NCBI GenBank assembly: GCA_030637025.1
Contig: DAOVVV010000008.1
Span: forward strand, 1 to 64,000
DNA: 64,000 nucleotides
Direction of reading: 5' to 3'
DNA from: JAGLHV01 sp023143305 [NCBI: Clostridia bacterium]
GTDB lineage: Bacteria; CBDUZB01; JAGLHV01
Below, one piece after another: positions 1 to 7,642 of this stretch. The notes under the pieces are model-generated. The model worked only from the letters and a program-made list of their open reading frames with translations, did no database searches and was not told the origin of the DNA. Both the position numbers and the translations under genes were made by a program. The stretch's first letter is position 1. The number at the start of each line of letters is the position of its first letter.

Positions 1-222
1 CTAAGATTAGAAGCCGGGATGGCCTGGAGAGTCATAATTGCTGCTGAAATGGTGGCTATTCCTACAGGTATTGGGGCTTTATTGATGAGGGCAGAGAGCT
101 TGCTGCGGATAGATATAATTATCGTATGCTTGATTGTTTTAGCAGTAATGTGTTTAATCTTTGAGAGGTTTTTTATTTATCTTGAATACAAATTGACGCA
201 TAAATGGAGACAGTATGCCTAA
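1..222 (+). CDS. ABC transporter permease, C-terminal end (5' truncated by window)
   Basis: The reading frame is open from base 1, and the upstream residues LRLEAG run into the methionine at base 19, so that methionine is internal and not a start. The fragment holds the last cytoplasmic loop (AWRVIIAAEM, resembling the EAA loop of NitT/TauT/SsuC permeases), one hydrophobic transmembrane helix and a basic tail. It would form the membrane channel of an importer whose ATPase is the next gene, which starts 8 bp before this stop codon. The substrate cannot be read from this piece; nitrate, sulfonate or taurine types share the loop. Confidence 0.8.
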   Translation, partial: LRLEAGMAWRVIIAAEMVAIPTGIGALLMRAESLLRIDIIIVCLIVLAVMCLIFERFFIYLEYKLTHKWRQYA

Positions 223-970
223 TATTAAATTAAAAAACATTAAAAATTTTATATGCCACGATATAAACCTGGAAATATTTGATAAAGAATTTTTGGTTCT
301 TTGGGGCCCAACAGGTGCAGGGAAGACGACCTTACTTAATATTATTGCAGGACTCACTGAATATGAAGGTTCGGTTTTGTTTGATGACGTTTCTGTAGAT
401 AAGCTTCCTGTTTCCCAAAGAAAAACAGGATATCTCTTTCAGAATCTAATATTATTTCCTCATTTAAATGTTAAATTAAATATAGCTTATGGACTTCGTA
501 TGCAGGGCAAACTTAAAGATGAGGTGGAATTAAGGGTAGATGAGTTGTTGAAATTAATGGGAATAGAACATCTCGCCCATCGCTATCCTAAAGATTTAAG
601 TGGCGGGGAAAAACAGAGGGTTGCTTTGGCGAGAGCCGTTGCTCCGTCTCCTAAAATTATGCTTTTTGATGAACCGTTAAATAGTCTGGATTTTAATACT
701 GCCAGATACCTGCGAACAGAAATTCACAAACTTCAGAGAAAGCTGGGAGTCGTTACTATATATGTCACACATTGTTTTGAAGAAGCCTTTGCCCTGGCTG
801 ATAGGGTTGTCATGTTAAATAATGGTAGGATTGTTCAGGTGGATTTTCCGGAGAATATATTTGAAAAAGACAATTACCGTATTATAACAGAGCAGAGGTA
901 CTGTGATTGTCATAAAGAGGATAAAACCGCTTCAACTCAAATTGAATTAAAGGTCAGGTCATTCCTATGA
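215..970 (+). CDS. ABC transporter ATP-binding protein
   Basis: This 251-residue protein has all nucleotide-binding motifs of an importer ATPase: Walker A GPTGAGKTT (31-39), Q-loop Gln76, signature LSGGE (128-132), Walker B with DE at 152-153 and switch His186. It energises the permease encoded immediately upstream; the 8-bp overlap indicates translational coupling. The C-terminal 40 residues form a short tail with a CDCH cluster (around 226-229) that is not part of the core fold. The family placement is NitT/TauT by its permease, although molybdate/tungstate ATPases look similar. The substrate is unknown because the binding protein lies outside the window. Confidence 0.88.
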   Translation: MPNIKLKNIKNFICHDINLEIFDKEFLVLWGPTGAGKTTLLNIIAGLTEYEGSVLFDDVSVDKLPVSQRKTGYLFQNLILFPHLNVKLNIAYGLRMQGKLKDEVELRVDELLKLMGIEHLAHRYPKDLSGGEKQRVALARAVAPSPKIMLFDEPLNSLDFNTARYLRTEIHKLQRKLGVVTIYVTHCFEEAFALADRVVMLNNGRIVQVDFPENIFEKDNYRIITEQRYCDCHKEDKTASTQIELKVRSFL

Positions 971-1040
971 TATCCTGGAGATAAACAAAAAAAGAGCGCA
1001 TTACTGCTAAAATAATATGTGTGCCGAGGAAGTAAGGAAA

Positions 1041-1874
1041 ATGCATATACGGCATATGAATAAAGAAGACTTACCGGCTATTTTACAAATGACTTTGGAG
1101 GAAGGCTGGATATCCGATTTAAATGAGTTCCGAATGTTTATTGAATTTAATCCCCAAGGATGTTTTGTTTGTACCGAAGGTGATCGGGTGATTGGTTCTA
1201 TTATGACTTTTTGCCATAGCAAAAGTGCCTGGATAGGTAATTTTATTGTGGCTAAAGAATACCGGGCAAAGGGAATCGGTAAAGAACTTTTGTCACGGGC
1301 AATTAATTATTTAAACAAAGAAAAAAAAGAGCAATTTTTTTTAAATGCAGCTTATCAGGCAGAGGAATTGTATAAAAGGTTTGGTTTTAAGAGAGTTGTG
1401 CCGGTAAATCGTTGGCTGGGTAGAGCATTGAACCCTGTTAATAGTGTAAAAAATTTATCCGAAGTTATTCCGGATTGTTCAAGTTTTGTAGAATTAGATG
1501 CTTTTTTATGGAAAGAAGAAAGATTTTCTTTAATTTTCCGTTTTTTATCTTCCCGTAATTATCAAGTATATCTTAATCCTTTTGGATTTTTAATGTATGG
1601 GGGCATAAGAGACTTTATTGCTGTTGGTCCCTGGGAATTGGAAAGTGAAAACGAAGATATAGCTGAAAAATTATTTGTTTCGGCTTTGTCTGACTTGAAG
1701 TCTGAAAGTAAAATAGTTTTAGATGTTCCCTCCACAAATAAGCTAGCAGAAAAAATATTAATAAAGTACAAATTTGAAATAATTAGTTCTACTCTTTTTA
1801 TGTGTCGTGGCAGGGTGCCTGAAATTCATTTCGGCAGGATTTTCAGCTTTGCCAGTATGGGTTCTATGGGGTAA
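1041..1874 (+). CDS. GNAT family N-acetyltransferase with C-terminal Acetyltransf_18-like domain
   Basis: The chosen start at 1041 follows GAGGAAG at 1026-1032; an in-frame ATG at 1017 has no ribosome site and would add eight residues overlapping it. The N-terminal half (about 1-130) is a GNAT fold with the acetyl-CoA loop RAKGIGKELL. The C-terminal half, ending in FASMGSMG, resembles the extra domain of YitH-type acetyltransferases. The family transfers acetyl groups to small molecules or proteins; the substrate is not predictable. It is separated from the ABC genes by 70 bp and is probably the last gene before a long non-coding stretch. Confidence 0.82.
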   Translation: MHIRHMNKEDLPAILQMTLEEGWISDLNEFRMFIEFNPQGCFVCTEGDRVIGSIMTFCHSKSAWIGNFIVAKEYRAKGIGKELLSRAINYLNKEKKEQFFLNAAYQAEELYKRFGFKRVVPVNRWLGRALNPVNSVKNLSEVIPDCSSFVELDAFLWKEERFSLIFRFLSSRNYQVYLNPFGFLMYGGIRDFIAVGPWELESENEDIAEKLFVSALSDLKSESKIVLDVPSTNKLAEKILIKYKFEIISSTLFMCRGRVPEIHFGRIFSFASMGSMG

Positions 1875-1911
1875 GGTTAAAAAGAAAGCAGGAAAATGGA
1901 TTCCTGCTTTC

Positions 1912-2051
1912 CAGACTGTGTCATAAACCCATTTTTGGTAGTCGCAGGCTTTCTTGTCCGCCTCTGGAGGAAGCCTGCGAAAAATCTCCGACAATAACGC
2001 AACCTAAAGGTTACGGCTACCACATAAAAATATTAATTGTGACACAATCTG
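1912..2051 (+). mobile_element. Element A, complete copy (REP-like insertion unit)
   Basis: The unit begins CAGACTGTGTCATAA and ends with the imperfect inverse TTGTGACACAATCTG. It encloses GTAG-footed hairpins related to the other A copies at 8.4, 22.2 and 41.4 kb. On its left is the half palindrome TTCCTGCTTTC of element B and on its right TTCACAGAATGA, the degenerate other half, so TTC appears duplicated. No coding capacity is visible. The unit sits just downstream of the acetyltransferase gene. Confidence 0.6.
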
Positions 2052-2415
2052 TTCACAGAATGAAAAAAGAACAAGAAATACAATTCGGCAACAGCCTCAA
2101 TTTATAAAGGGTGAGTATAGTAAAGATGTAAAGATTTGGTCAAAATGCTTAAAAACGAACAAAAAAGGTCAGTATAATAGATCTTTAAGGATAAGCTATA
2201 TAAGCTATAATAGAAAAAAAACAGAATTGTTTTTATGAAAAAACCTTCACAAAAAAACTCCGGTTTTTATAATTAAAGAAACCCTTTCCTCCTTATCAGC
2301 GTTGAAGATTTTTTGATTTTTTAGAAATATCATAGAGAATTTTTAACCGGACTTACGAATTTTTCCAGACTTGATTTTAAAGGTAACCATATTTTGTTTT
2401 TAGATTTTAGAATTT
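2052..2415. other. Gene-free stretch upstream of the first PII gene
   Basis: About 360 bp of AT-rich sequence between element A and the sigma-54 promoter. No open frame with a credible ribosome site and no strong palindrome was seen. Short similar pieces such as AAGCTATATAAGCTATAAT (2193-2211) occur. An enhancer for a sigma-54 activator would be expected here, but no clear dyad was recognised. Confidence 0.4.
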
Positions 2416-2432
2416 TTGGCAATATAATTGCA
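2416..2432 (+). promoter_or_regulatory. Sigma-54 (-24/-12) promoter for the PII-porin-Amt group
   Basis: TTGGCAATATAATTGCA matches the sigma-54 consensus TGGCAC-N5-TTGCW, with the invariant GG (2418-2419) and GC (2430-2431) twelve bases apart. It lies 89 bp upstream of the PII start codon. Sigma-54 control of ammonium-transport and PII genes is well established in nitrogen-limited bacteria. Transcription would begin near 2443. Confidence 0.75.
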
Positions 2433-2520
2433 TAAGAAAGTAATGAGAAACTTCAGGTTAGGGGGAAAAATTAGATATTTTTTACCTGATATTTTAATAT
2501 AAAAGGAGGTGAGATTTAAA

Positions 2521-2841
2521 ATGAAAAAAATCGAATGTATCATCCGTGCCGAAAAATTAAAAGAATTAGAAAAATCTTTAAGGGAAGCGGGTGTAGGTGG
2601 AATGACTATTACCGAAGTAAAAGGATTTGGAAGGGAAACTACCCGGCCGGAAGCGTATCTGATTTTACCCAAGACTAAAATCGAAATATATGCGACAGAT
2701 GAACAGGTAGAAGAATTAATTTCGGTAATGATTGATATTTGTGGTACGGGTAAATTAGGTGATGGAAAAGTTGTTGTTTTACCAATAGAAGATGTTGTTC
2801 GAATAAGAACAGGAGAACGTCAGGATAATGCGTTACTTTAA
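2521..2841 (+). CDS. PII family signal protein with shortened T-loop
   Basis: A 106-residue PII protein: the core MTITEVKGFGR, the B-loop GKLGDGK and the C-loop RIRTGER are all present. PII proteins sense ATP/ADP and 2-oxoglutarate and bind targets such as Amt through the T-loop. Here the T-loop is about seven residues shorter than in E. coli GlnB (Arg38 to the LPK motif takes 12 residues, not 19) and the uridylylation Tyr51 region is missing. A strong AGGAGGT lies 10 bp before the ATG; an in-frame GTG at 2509 is part of that ribosome site. It is the first gene after a sigma-54 promoter and precedes the porin and Amt genes. GlnB/GlnK naming is withheld because of the loop. Confidence 0.85.
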   Translation: MKKIECIIRAEKLKELEKSLREAGVGGMTITEVKGFGRETTRPEAYLILPKTKIEIYATDEQVEELISVMIDICGTGKLGDGKVVVLPIEDVVRIRTGERQDNALL

Positions 2842-3011
2842 AAGAGTTCTGCAAAAGGCAATATTCTGCGTGCCTGTCCGCCAGTCTGTAAGGTGGATTC
2901 GCCAGTCCATAAGGCGGGTCATTCCGCACTTGATGCGGAATCTATAATGTAATGGATTCCTGCTTTCGCAGGAATGACAAAAAAGAGAAAAAGCTATTTT
3001 GCAGAAGTCTA
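2842..3011 (+). mobile_element. Element B, copy 1 (MITE-like)
   Basis: The ends are AAGAGTTCTGCAAAA and the inverse TTTTGCAGAAGTCTA; the interior has two REP-like hairpins (ATTCCGCA/TGCGGAAT and CCTGCTTTCGCAGG) plus CGCCAGTC units. TTACTTTAA at 2833-2841, the last codons and stop of the PII gene, is repeated at 3012-3020, giving a 9-bp target duplication. The right end lies 29 nt before the porin start codon. Confidence 0.75.
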
Positions 3012-3040
3012 TTACTTTAAAAAAAAGGGGGAAAGATTAA

Positions 3041-3793
3041 ATGTTTAAAAGATTAATGATGTTTTTGTTGGGATGTTTTTTAGTTGGGGGTATTGGAATA
3101 ACCGGAGTGTATGCAGAGGAAGAAGAGGGAGTTTTAATTGGTTCAGCATTTGAAGTTAGTTCAGATGTTGCCATAAATTCTAAGTATGTTTGGAGAGGTT
3201 TTCTTCTGGATGATGACCCGGTTATGCAGTCAGGACTATACATAAGTGCATATGGTGTTAGTGCCAGTGTATGGGGAAGTTTTGCTATGTGTTCTGATGA
3301 CGATTGTTTTTCAGACGAGGTTGATTATTCCATCGATTACACCTATAGCACAGATAAATTTAGTTTATCCATAGGGCATATTTATTATGATTTTCCGCTT
3401 TTTGATGCATTTAGTAAAGAAGTCTATATAGGTGGAGCAGTTGATTGTCTCTTATCTCCATCTTTAACCTTGTACCAGGATTATAGTGAAGAGGATTCCG
3501 GAGGGGGCGATGGAAGTTATTTAGTATTATCGTTAGGCCATAGTCTTTCCTTGGGTAGTGGACCGGTTACGCTTGATTTAAGTGGTCATATTGGGGCTAA
3601 CCAGGAACTTTTTATCGAGGGTGAAGGGGGAGATATTGCTTTAGGAGCAGGATTGACTGTCCCTTTAACAGCTAAATGTTCTGTTGCACCTAGTATTAAT
3701 TATTCAATGCCTTTTGGGGATTTAGAAGATGAAGCAGATGGTAATCAGGAAGCAGAATTTTATGGTGGAATTATTCTGTCTTTTAGTATGTAA
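3041..3793 (+). CDS. Putative outer-membrane beta-barrel protein (TorF/Gcw_chp-like porin)
   Basis: A 250-residue protein with a signal peptide ending near VYA-EEEE (residues 1-25), then acidic, glycine-rich alternating beta strands. It contains NSKYVWRGF, typical of the TorF-type putative porins, and closes with a terminal aromatic strand (IILSFSM). It is predicted to be an outer-membrane channel. It lies between a PII gene and amt, so passage of ammonium or small nitrogen compounds is a reasonable inference. AAAGGGGGAAAG precedes the ATG, and element B copy 1 ends 29 nt upstream. Confidence 0.72.
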   Translation: MFKRLMMFLLGCFLVGGIGITGVYAEEEEGVLIGSAFEVSSDVAINSKYVWRGFLLDDDPVMQSGLYISAYGVSASVWGSFAMCSDDDCFSDEVDYSIDYTYSTDKFSLSIGHIYYDFPLFDAFSKEVYIGGAVDCLLSPSLTLYQDYSEEDSGGGDGSYLVLSLGHSLSLGSGPVTLDLSGHIGANQELFIEGEGGDIALGAGLTVPLTAKCSVAPSINYSMPFGDLEDEADGNQEAEFYGGIILSFSM

Positions 3794-3818
3794 ATACAAG
3801 AAAGGAGGAAATAAAAAG

Positions 3819-5195
3819 ATGTTTAGAAAAATGTTAAAAAGGTTTTTTAGATTAGGAATACAAAGTACTTTATATTTAGGTTTGGTATTACCGTTAATTG
3901 CTTTTGCGGAAGAAGAGGCGACAGCTGCCACTAACGCTGTAGCAATTGATACAGTTTGGACATTAGTAGCGGCTTTTTTGGTTTTCTTTATGCAGCCGGG
4001 TTTTGCCATGGTAGAAACAGGTTTTACCAGAGCGAAGAATTCTGCTAATATTTTAATGAAGAATTTGATGGATTTTTGTATTGGTTCCATGGCTTACTGG
4101 TTAGTTGGTTTTGGGATAATGTTTGGGGCCAGTGCAATGGGCTTTTTTGGAACCGACGGGTTTTTCTTAAGTGCCGGTAATCCGGGTACCGGAGAGGGAT
4201 TATGGCAATATGCTTTTTGGTTATTTCAGGTAGTTTTTGCTGCTACAGCGGCGACTATTGTTTCCGGAGCCGTGGCGGAAAGAACAAAATTTCCTGCTTA
4301 TTTAGTTTACTCGGTTTTTATCTGTGCGATAATTTATCCTGTAGTAGGTCATTGGATTTGGGGAGGTGGTTGGCTGAGTAGTAAAGGATTGGTGGATTTT
4401 GCCGGTTCGACTGTAGTGCATTCGGTAGGTGGTTGGGCTGGTTTAGCCGGAGCATTGTTGTTGGGACCTAGACTGGGAAAATATAATAAAGATGGTAGTT
4501 CCAATGCTATTCCCGGTCACAATATTCCTTTAGGTGCACTGGGTGTATTTATTCTTTGGTTTGGCTGGTTTGGTTTTAATGCCGGTAGTACCACTGCCGG
4601 AACAAATTTAAGTATAGCCACGATTGCTGTAACTACTAATTTGGCTGCAGCAGCAGCTGCCATTACAGCGATGTTTACTGCATGGAAAAGGTTTGGAAAG
4701 CCGGATACCAGTATGGCTTTAAACGGAGCGTTAGCCGGATTAGTAGCCATTACTGCCGGTTGTGCTAATGTCTCACCTTTAAGTGCAATACTTATCGGAG
4801 CAATAGCCGGAGTATTAGTAGTGCTCAGTGTTGAATTTATTGACAAAGTTTTACATATTGATGATCCGGTAGGGGCAATATCAGTACACGGAGTTTGTGG
4901 AGCGTTCGGAACTCTTGCTGTGGGATTATTTGCTCAGGCAGCCTATGGTGAATCCAGTGGGATGGGACCAGTTAACGGCCTTTTCTTCGGAGGAGGATTG
5001 AGCCAGCTCTTTATCCAGTTAACCGGTGTAATATCAGTGTTTATCTGGGTTTTTGGAACATCTTTGCTCCTTTTCTATATAATTAAGAAAACAGTAGGAC
5101 TGAGAGCTTCGGATGAAGAACAATTAAAGGGATTGGATATTAGTGAACACGGAATGGAAGCTTATTCCGGTTTTCAAATTTTCACAACGGAATAA
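3819..5195 (+). CDS. amt: Ammonium transporter Amt
   Basis: A 458-residue polytopic protein of the Amt/Mep/Rh family. An N-terminal signal-like helix ends at AFAEEEA. Hallmarks are the first helix with MQPGFAMVETGFTRAKN, the pore-histidine segment HSVGGWAGLAGA and the second pore histidine in ISVHGVCGAFGT. It conducts ammonium across the inner membrane and is normally gated by PII. The start at 3819 follows AAAGGAGGAA; a longer in-frame reading would overlap the porin gene by 65 bp. It is in the sigma-54-driven group and is followed 210 bp later by a second PII gene. Confidence 0.95.
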   Translation: MFRKMLKRFFRLGIQSTLYLGLVLPLIAFAEEEATAATNAVAIDTVWTLVAAFLVFFMQPGFAMVETGFTRAKNSANILMKNLMDFCIGSMAYWLVGFGIMFGASAMGFFGTDGFFLSAGNPGTGEGLWQYAFWLFQVVFAATAATIVSGAVAERTKFPAYLVYSVFICAIIYPVVGHWIWGGGWLSSKGLVDFAGSTVVHSVGGWAGLAGALLLGPRLGKYNKDGSSNAIPGHNIPLGALGVFILWFGWFGFNAGSTTAGTNLSIATIAVTTNLAAAAAAITAMFTAWKRFGKPDTSMALNGALAGLVAITAGCANVSPLSAILIGAIAGVLVVLSVEFIDKVLHIDDPVGAISVHGVCGAFGTLAVGLFAQAAYGESSGMGPVNGLFFGGGLSQLFIQLTGVISVFIWVFGTSLLLFYIIKKTVGLRASDEEQLKGLDISEHGMEAYSGFQIFTTE

Positions 5196-5203
5196 AGACA
5201 GAT

Positions 5204-5238
5204 GGTTAAGGTTGCCCAATTAATGGGTAACCTTAACC
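5204..5238 (+). terminator. Strong hairpin after amt
   Basis: GGTTAAGGTT and AACCTTAACC pair, extended by CCCA/TGGG around a short loop. There is no T-tract behind it (GGGGAATTAAC follows), so it may stabilise the mRNA end or slow polymerase rather than act as a full intrinsic terminator. Confidence 0.55.
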
Positions 5239-5255
5239 GGGGAATTAACAAATTA

Positions 5256-5375
5256 AAGAGTTCTGTGAAATGCCACATTTTGTCATTCCGTACTTGATAC
5301 GGAATCTATGAGGTATAGATTCCTGCTTCCGCAGGAATGACAATAAAGGAAAAAAGGCTATTTTGCAAAAGTCTA
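5256..5375 (+). mobile_element. Element B, copy 2 (MITE-like)
   Basis: A 120-bp compact copy with ends AAGAGTTCTGTGAAAT and ATTTTGCAAAAGTCTA and two REP-like hairpins. The flanks AACAAATTA and AACTAAATTA look like an eroded target duplication. The right end is 29 nt before the second PII start codon. Confidence 0.68.
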
Positions 5376-5404
5376 AACTAAATTAGGAAGAGGAGGAGTT
5401 TAAA

Positions 5405-5746
5405 ATGAAACTGATAATAGCAATGATTCAACCGCACAAATTACCGGATGTTAAAAAAGCATTGTATGGTGCTCATGTTTTTAAAATGACAGTTACCAAC
5501 GCTTTAGGATGCGGCCAGCAGAAAGGATTCAGTGAAACCTATAGAGGGGTAATTCACGAAGTAAATCTGCTCAAAAAATTAAAATTGGAGATAGCAGTTA
5601 ATGATGATTTTGTTGATGCTACTGTTGAAGCGATTATTAAAGGAGCAAGAAGCGGTAAAATCGGAGATGGTAAAATTTTTGTTGTTGACCTGGGAAATTG
5701 TATTCGCATAAGAACAGGGGAAAAAGGTAAAGAAGCAATTGGTTAA
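5405..5746 (+). CDS. PII family nitrogen regulatory protein (full-length T-loop)
   Basis: A 113-residue PII protein with a normal-length T-loop (residues 37-58, [14 protein letters not shown]), B-loop GKIGDGK and C-loop RIRTGEKG. The canonical uridylylated Tyr51 is His51 here, while Tyr46 is kept, so control by GlnD-type uridylylation is unlikely. It probably blocks the upstream Amt pore according to ADP/ATP and 2-oxoglutarate, as GlnK does. GGAAGAGGAGGAG precedes the ATG. With the first PII gene it brackets the porin-amt pair. Confidence 0.9.
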   Translation: MKLIIAMIQPHKLPDVKKALYGAHVFKMTVTNALGCGQQKGFSETYRGVIHEVNLLKKLKLEIAVNDDFVDATVEAIIKGARSGKIGDGKIFVVDLGNCIRIRTGEKGKEAIG

Positions 5747-5935
5747 GATGAAAAAGTCTAATTTTTAAGCAAAAAGCTTAAAAATGAGCAGGTAATGCAC
5801 AATTTTTAAGCATAGCTTTTAAAAAAGGAAAAAGGACTTAATTTTGCAGTGAAAGATAAGAAATCAATGTGAGATAGACGGGGAATGGAGATTAATAGAT
5901 GGTTCCTTTTACTAATTGCCTAAAATGCAGGCATA

Positions 5936-5952
5936 CTGGCAACCAAATTGCG
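5936..5952 (+). promoter_or_regulatory. Sigma-54 (-24/-12) promoter for glnA
   Basis: CTGGCAACCAAATTGCG has GG at 5938-5939 and GC at 5950-5951 with the exact 12-base offset, as in the promoter at 2416. It lies 279 bp upstream of the glnA start, leaving a leader that holds a perfect hairpin and an element B copy. Confidence 0.75.
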
Positions 5953-5971
5953 TAAATAGAAGTAGAGAGGA

Positions 5972-6010
5972 AAACGGCTATTTTATGGAATTAAGATAAA
6001 ATAGCCGTTT
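5972..6010 (+). promoter_or_regulatory. Perfect 15-bp hairpin in the glnA leader
   Basis: AAACGGCTATTTTAT (5972-5986) and its exact inverse at 5996-6010 enclose a 9-nt loop. It begins about 9 nt after the expected sigma-54 start point, so it would form at the 5' end of the glnA mRNA. No T-tract follows. It may stabilise the transcript, attenuate it or bind a regulator. Confidence 0.55.
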
Positions 6011-6052
6011 GATTGCTCAGAAACTATTGGTTAATAAAAACCAAAAAAAATT

Positions 6053-6198
6053 AAGAGTTCTGCGAAATAACGCATTCTGTCATTCCGCACTTGATGCGGA
6101 ATCTAAAATGTAATGGATTCCTGCTTTCGCAGGAATGACCCGCCTTACAGACTGGCGGGCAAACAAAAAGGGTAAAAAGGTTATTTTGCAGAAGTCTA
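6053..6198 (+). mobile_element. Element B, copy 3 (MITE-like)
   Basis: Ends AAGAGTTCTGCGAAATA and TATTTTGCAGAAGTCTA. AAACCAAAAAAAATT is present at both 6038-6052 and 6199-6213, a perfect 15-bp direct repeat interpreted as the target duplication. The right end is 32 nt before the glnA start codon. Confidence 0.75.
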
Positions 6199-6230
6199 AA
6201 ACCAAAAAAAATTAAAAGGAGGAAAAAGAA

Positions 6231-7562
6231 ATGGGAAGCAGAAGTAAAGAAGAAATTTTGAAATTAGTAAAAGAAAATGATGTTAAATTTATTAGATTGT
6301 GGTTTACCGACATTTTAGGACAGGTTAAAAGTTTTGCCATTACTGATAATGAATTAGAAACTGCCTTAGAAAACGGTATGGGTTTTGATGGTTCTTCCAT
6401 TACCGGTTATCAATCCATAGAAGAAAGTGATATGATTGCTTTTCCTGATACAAGTACCTTTGAGCTACTTCCCTGGCGGCCAAAAGAAAAAGCAGTGGCC
6501 CGTATGATTTGCGATATTTTAACCCCTGATAGAAAACCCTATGAAGGGGATCCCCGTTATATATTAAAAAAAGCCTTAAAAAGAGCTAACGATATGGGAT
6601 TTGACCATTTTTACATAGGACCGGAATTAGAATTTTTCTATTTTAAGAATGATCAGGGTGCTGAGGTTTTAGATAAAGGAGGGTATTTTGATTTAACTAC
6701 CTTAGATGTTGCTTCTGATTTAAGACGGGATACGGTACTGGCTTTAGAATCAATGGGAATACAGATTGAGTATAGTCACCATGAAGTAGGACCCAGTCAG
6801 CACGAAATAGATATGCGTTATGATGATGCCATAAAAATGGCTGATAATGTAATAACTTATCGTATTATTGTTAAGGAAATTGCTCAAAAATACGGGGTGT
6901 ATGCTACATTTATGCCTAAACCGGTTTTTGGAGAAAATGGCAGTGGTATGCATACTCATCAGTCTCTTTTTAAAGGAGATAAAAATTCCTTTTTTTCCAA
7001 AAAGGATAAAAATTACTTAAGCGATACAGCCAAAAAATTTATTGCCGGACAAATAGTACATGCTAAGGAAATGAGTGCAGTATTTGCCCAATGGGTAAAT
7101 TCTTACAAAAGACTTGTTCCGGGATATGAAGCCCCGGTTTATATTGCCTGGTCGCGAAGAAACAGATCAGCTTTAATCAGGGTGCCGGAATATCATCCGG
7201 GAAAGGAACAGGCAACGAGAATGGAATTTAGGTCTCCGGATCCTGCTTGCAATCCTTATCTAACCTTTGCGGTGTTACTGAATGCCGGTTTAGACGGTAT
7301 TGAGAAAAATTATGAATTACCTGAATCAATAGAGAAGAATTTGTACAATTTAAGTGCGGAAGAGAGAAAAGATTTAGGAGTGGCGTCTCTGCCGGATAGT
7401 TTGGGAGAAGCAGTTAATCTATTGGAGAAGAGCGATTTTATAAAAAAAGCTCTAGGTGAGCATGTATTTTCTCGTTTTGTAACTTTAAAAAGAAAAGAAT
7501 GGGATGATTATCGAATTCAATTGACCAAATATGAATTAGATAAGTTACTTCCCATACTCTAA
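6231..7562 (+). CDS. glnA: Glutamine synthetase type I
   Basis: A 443-residue enzyme joining ammonia and glutamate to glutamine with ATP. The N-terminal beta-grasp domain includes FDGSSITGYQ; the catalytic domain holds GPELEFF, HHEVGPSQHEID, the substrate loop NGSGMHTHQS and EYHPGKEQATRMEFRSPDPACNP in separate stretches. Length and the NLYNLSAEER segment fit the GSI-alpha class, which lacks the insertion and the adenylylation control of GSI-beta. Regulation is therefore probably by feedback inhibition and transcription (sigma-54 site at 5936). AAAGGAGGAAAAAG precedes the ATG, and element B copy 3 sits between promoter and gene. Confidence 0.96.
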   Translation: MGSRSKEEILKLVKENDVKFIRLWFTDILGQVKSFAITDNELETALENGMGFDGSSITGYQSIEESDMIAFPDTSTFELLPWRPKEKAVARMICDILTPDRKPYEGDPRYILKKALKRANDMGFDHFYIGPELEFFYFKNDQGAEVLDKGGYFDLTTLDVASDLRRDTVLALESMGIQIEYSHHEVGPSQHEIDMRYDDAIKMADNVITYRIIVKEIAQKYGVYATFMPKPVFGENGSGMHTHQSLFKGDKNSFFSKKDKNYLSDTAKKFIAGQIVHAKEMSAVFAQWVNSYKRLVPGYEAPVYIAWSRRNRSALIRVPEYHPGKEQATRMEFRSPDPACNPYLTFAVLLNAGLDGIEKNYELPESIEKNLYNLSAEERKDLGVASLPDSLGEAVNLLEKSDFIKKALGEHVFSRFVTLKRKEWDDYRIQLTKYELDKLLPIL

Positions 7563-7582
7563 AATAAGGGAGTATATACACA

Positions 7583-7616
7583 ACCTTGGTTTTCTATTTA
7601 AATAGGGAACCAAGGT
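7583..7616 (+). terminator. Hairpin after glnA
   Basis: ACCTTGGTT (7583-7591) pairs with AACCAAGGT (7608-7616), with an inner palindrome CTATTTAAATAG. GATGTGTTATATT follows, so there is no good T-tract; it may separate glnA from the next gene by partial termination or processing. Confidence 0.55.
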
Positions 7617-7642
7617 GATGTGTTATATTAGATTAAACGGTT

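Noticed and set aside
2509-2520. GTG start four codons upstream for the first PII gene
   Set aside because: That GTG is the end of the Shine-Dalgarno sequence AGGAGGT; the ATG at 2521 has correct spacing and matches the family start.
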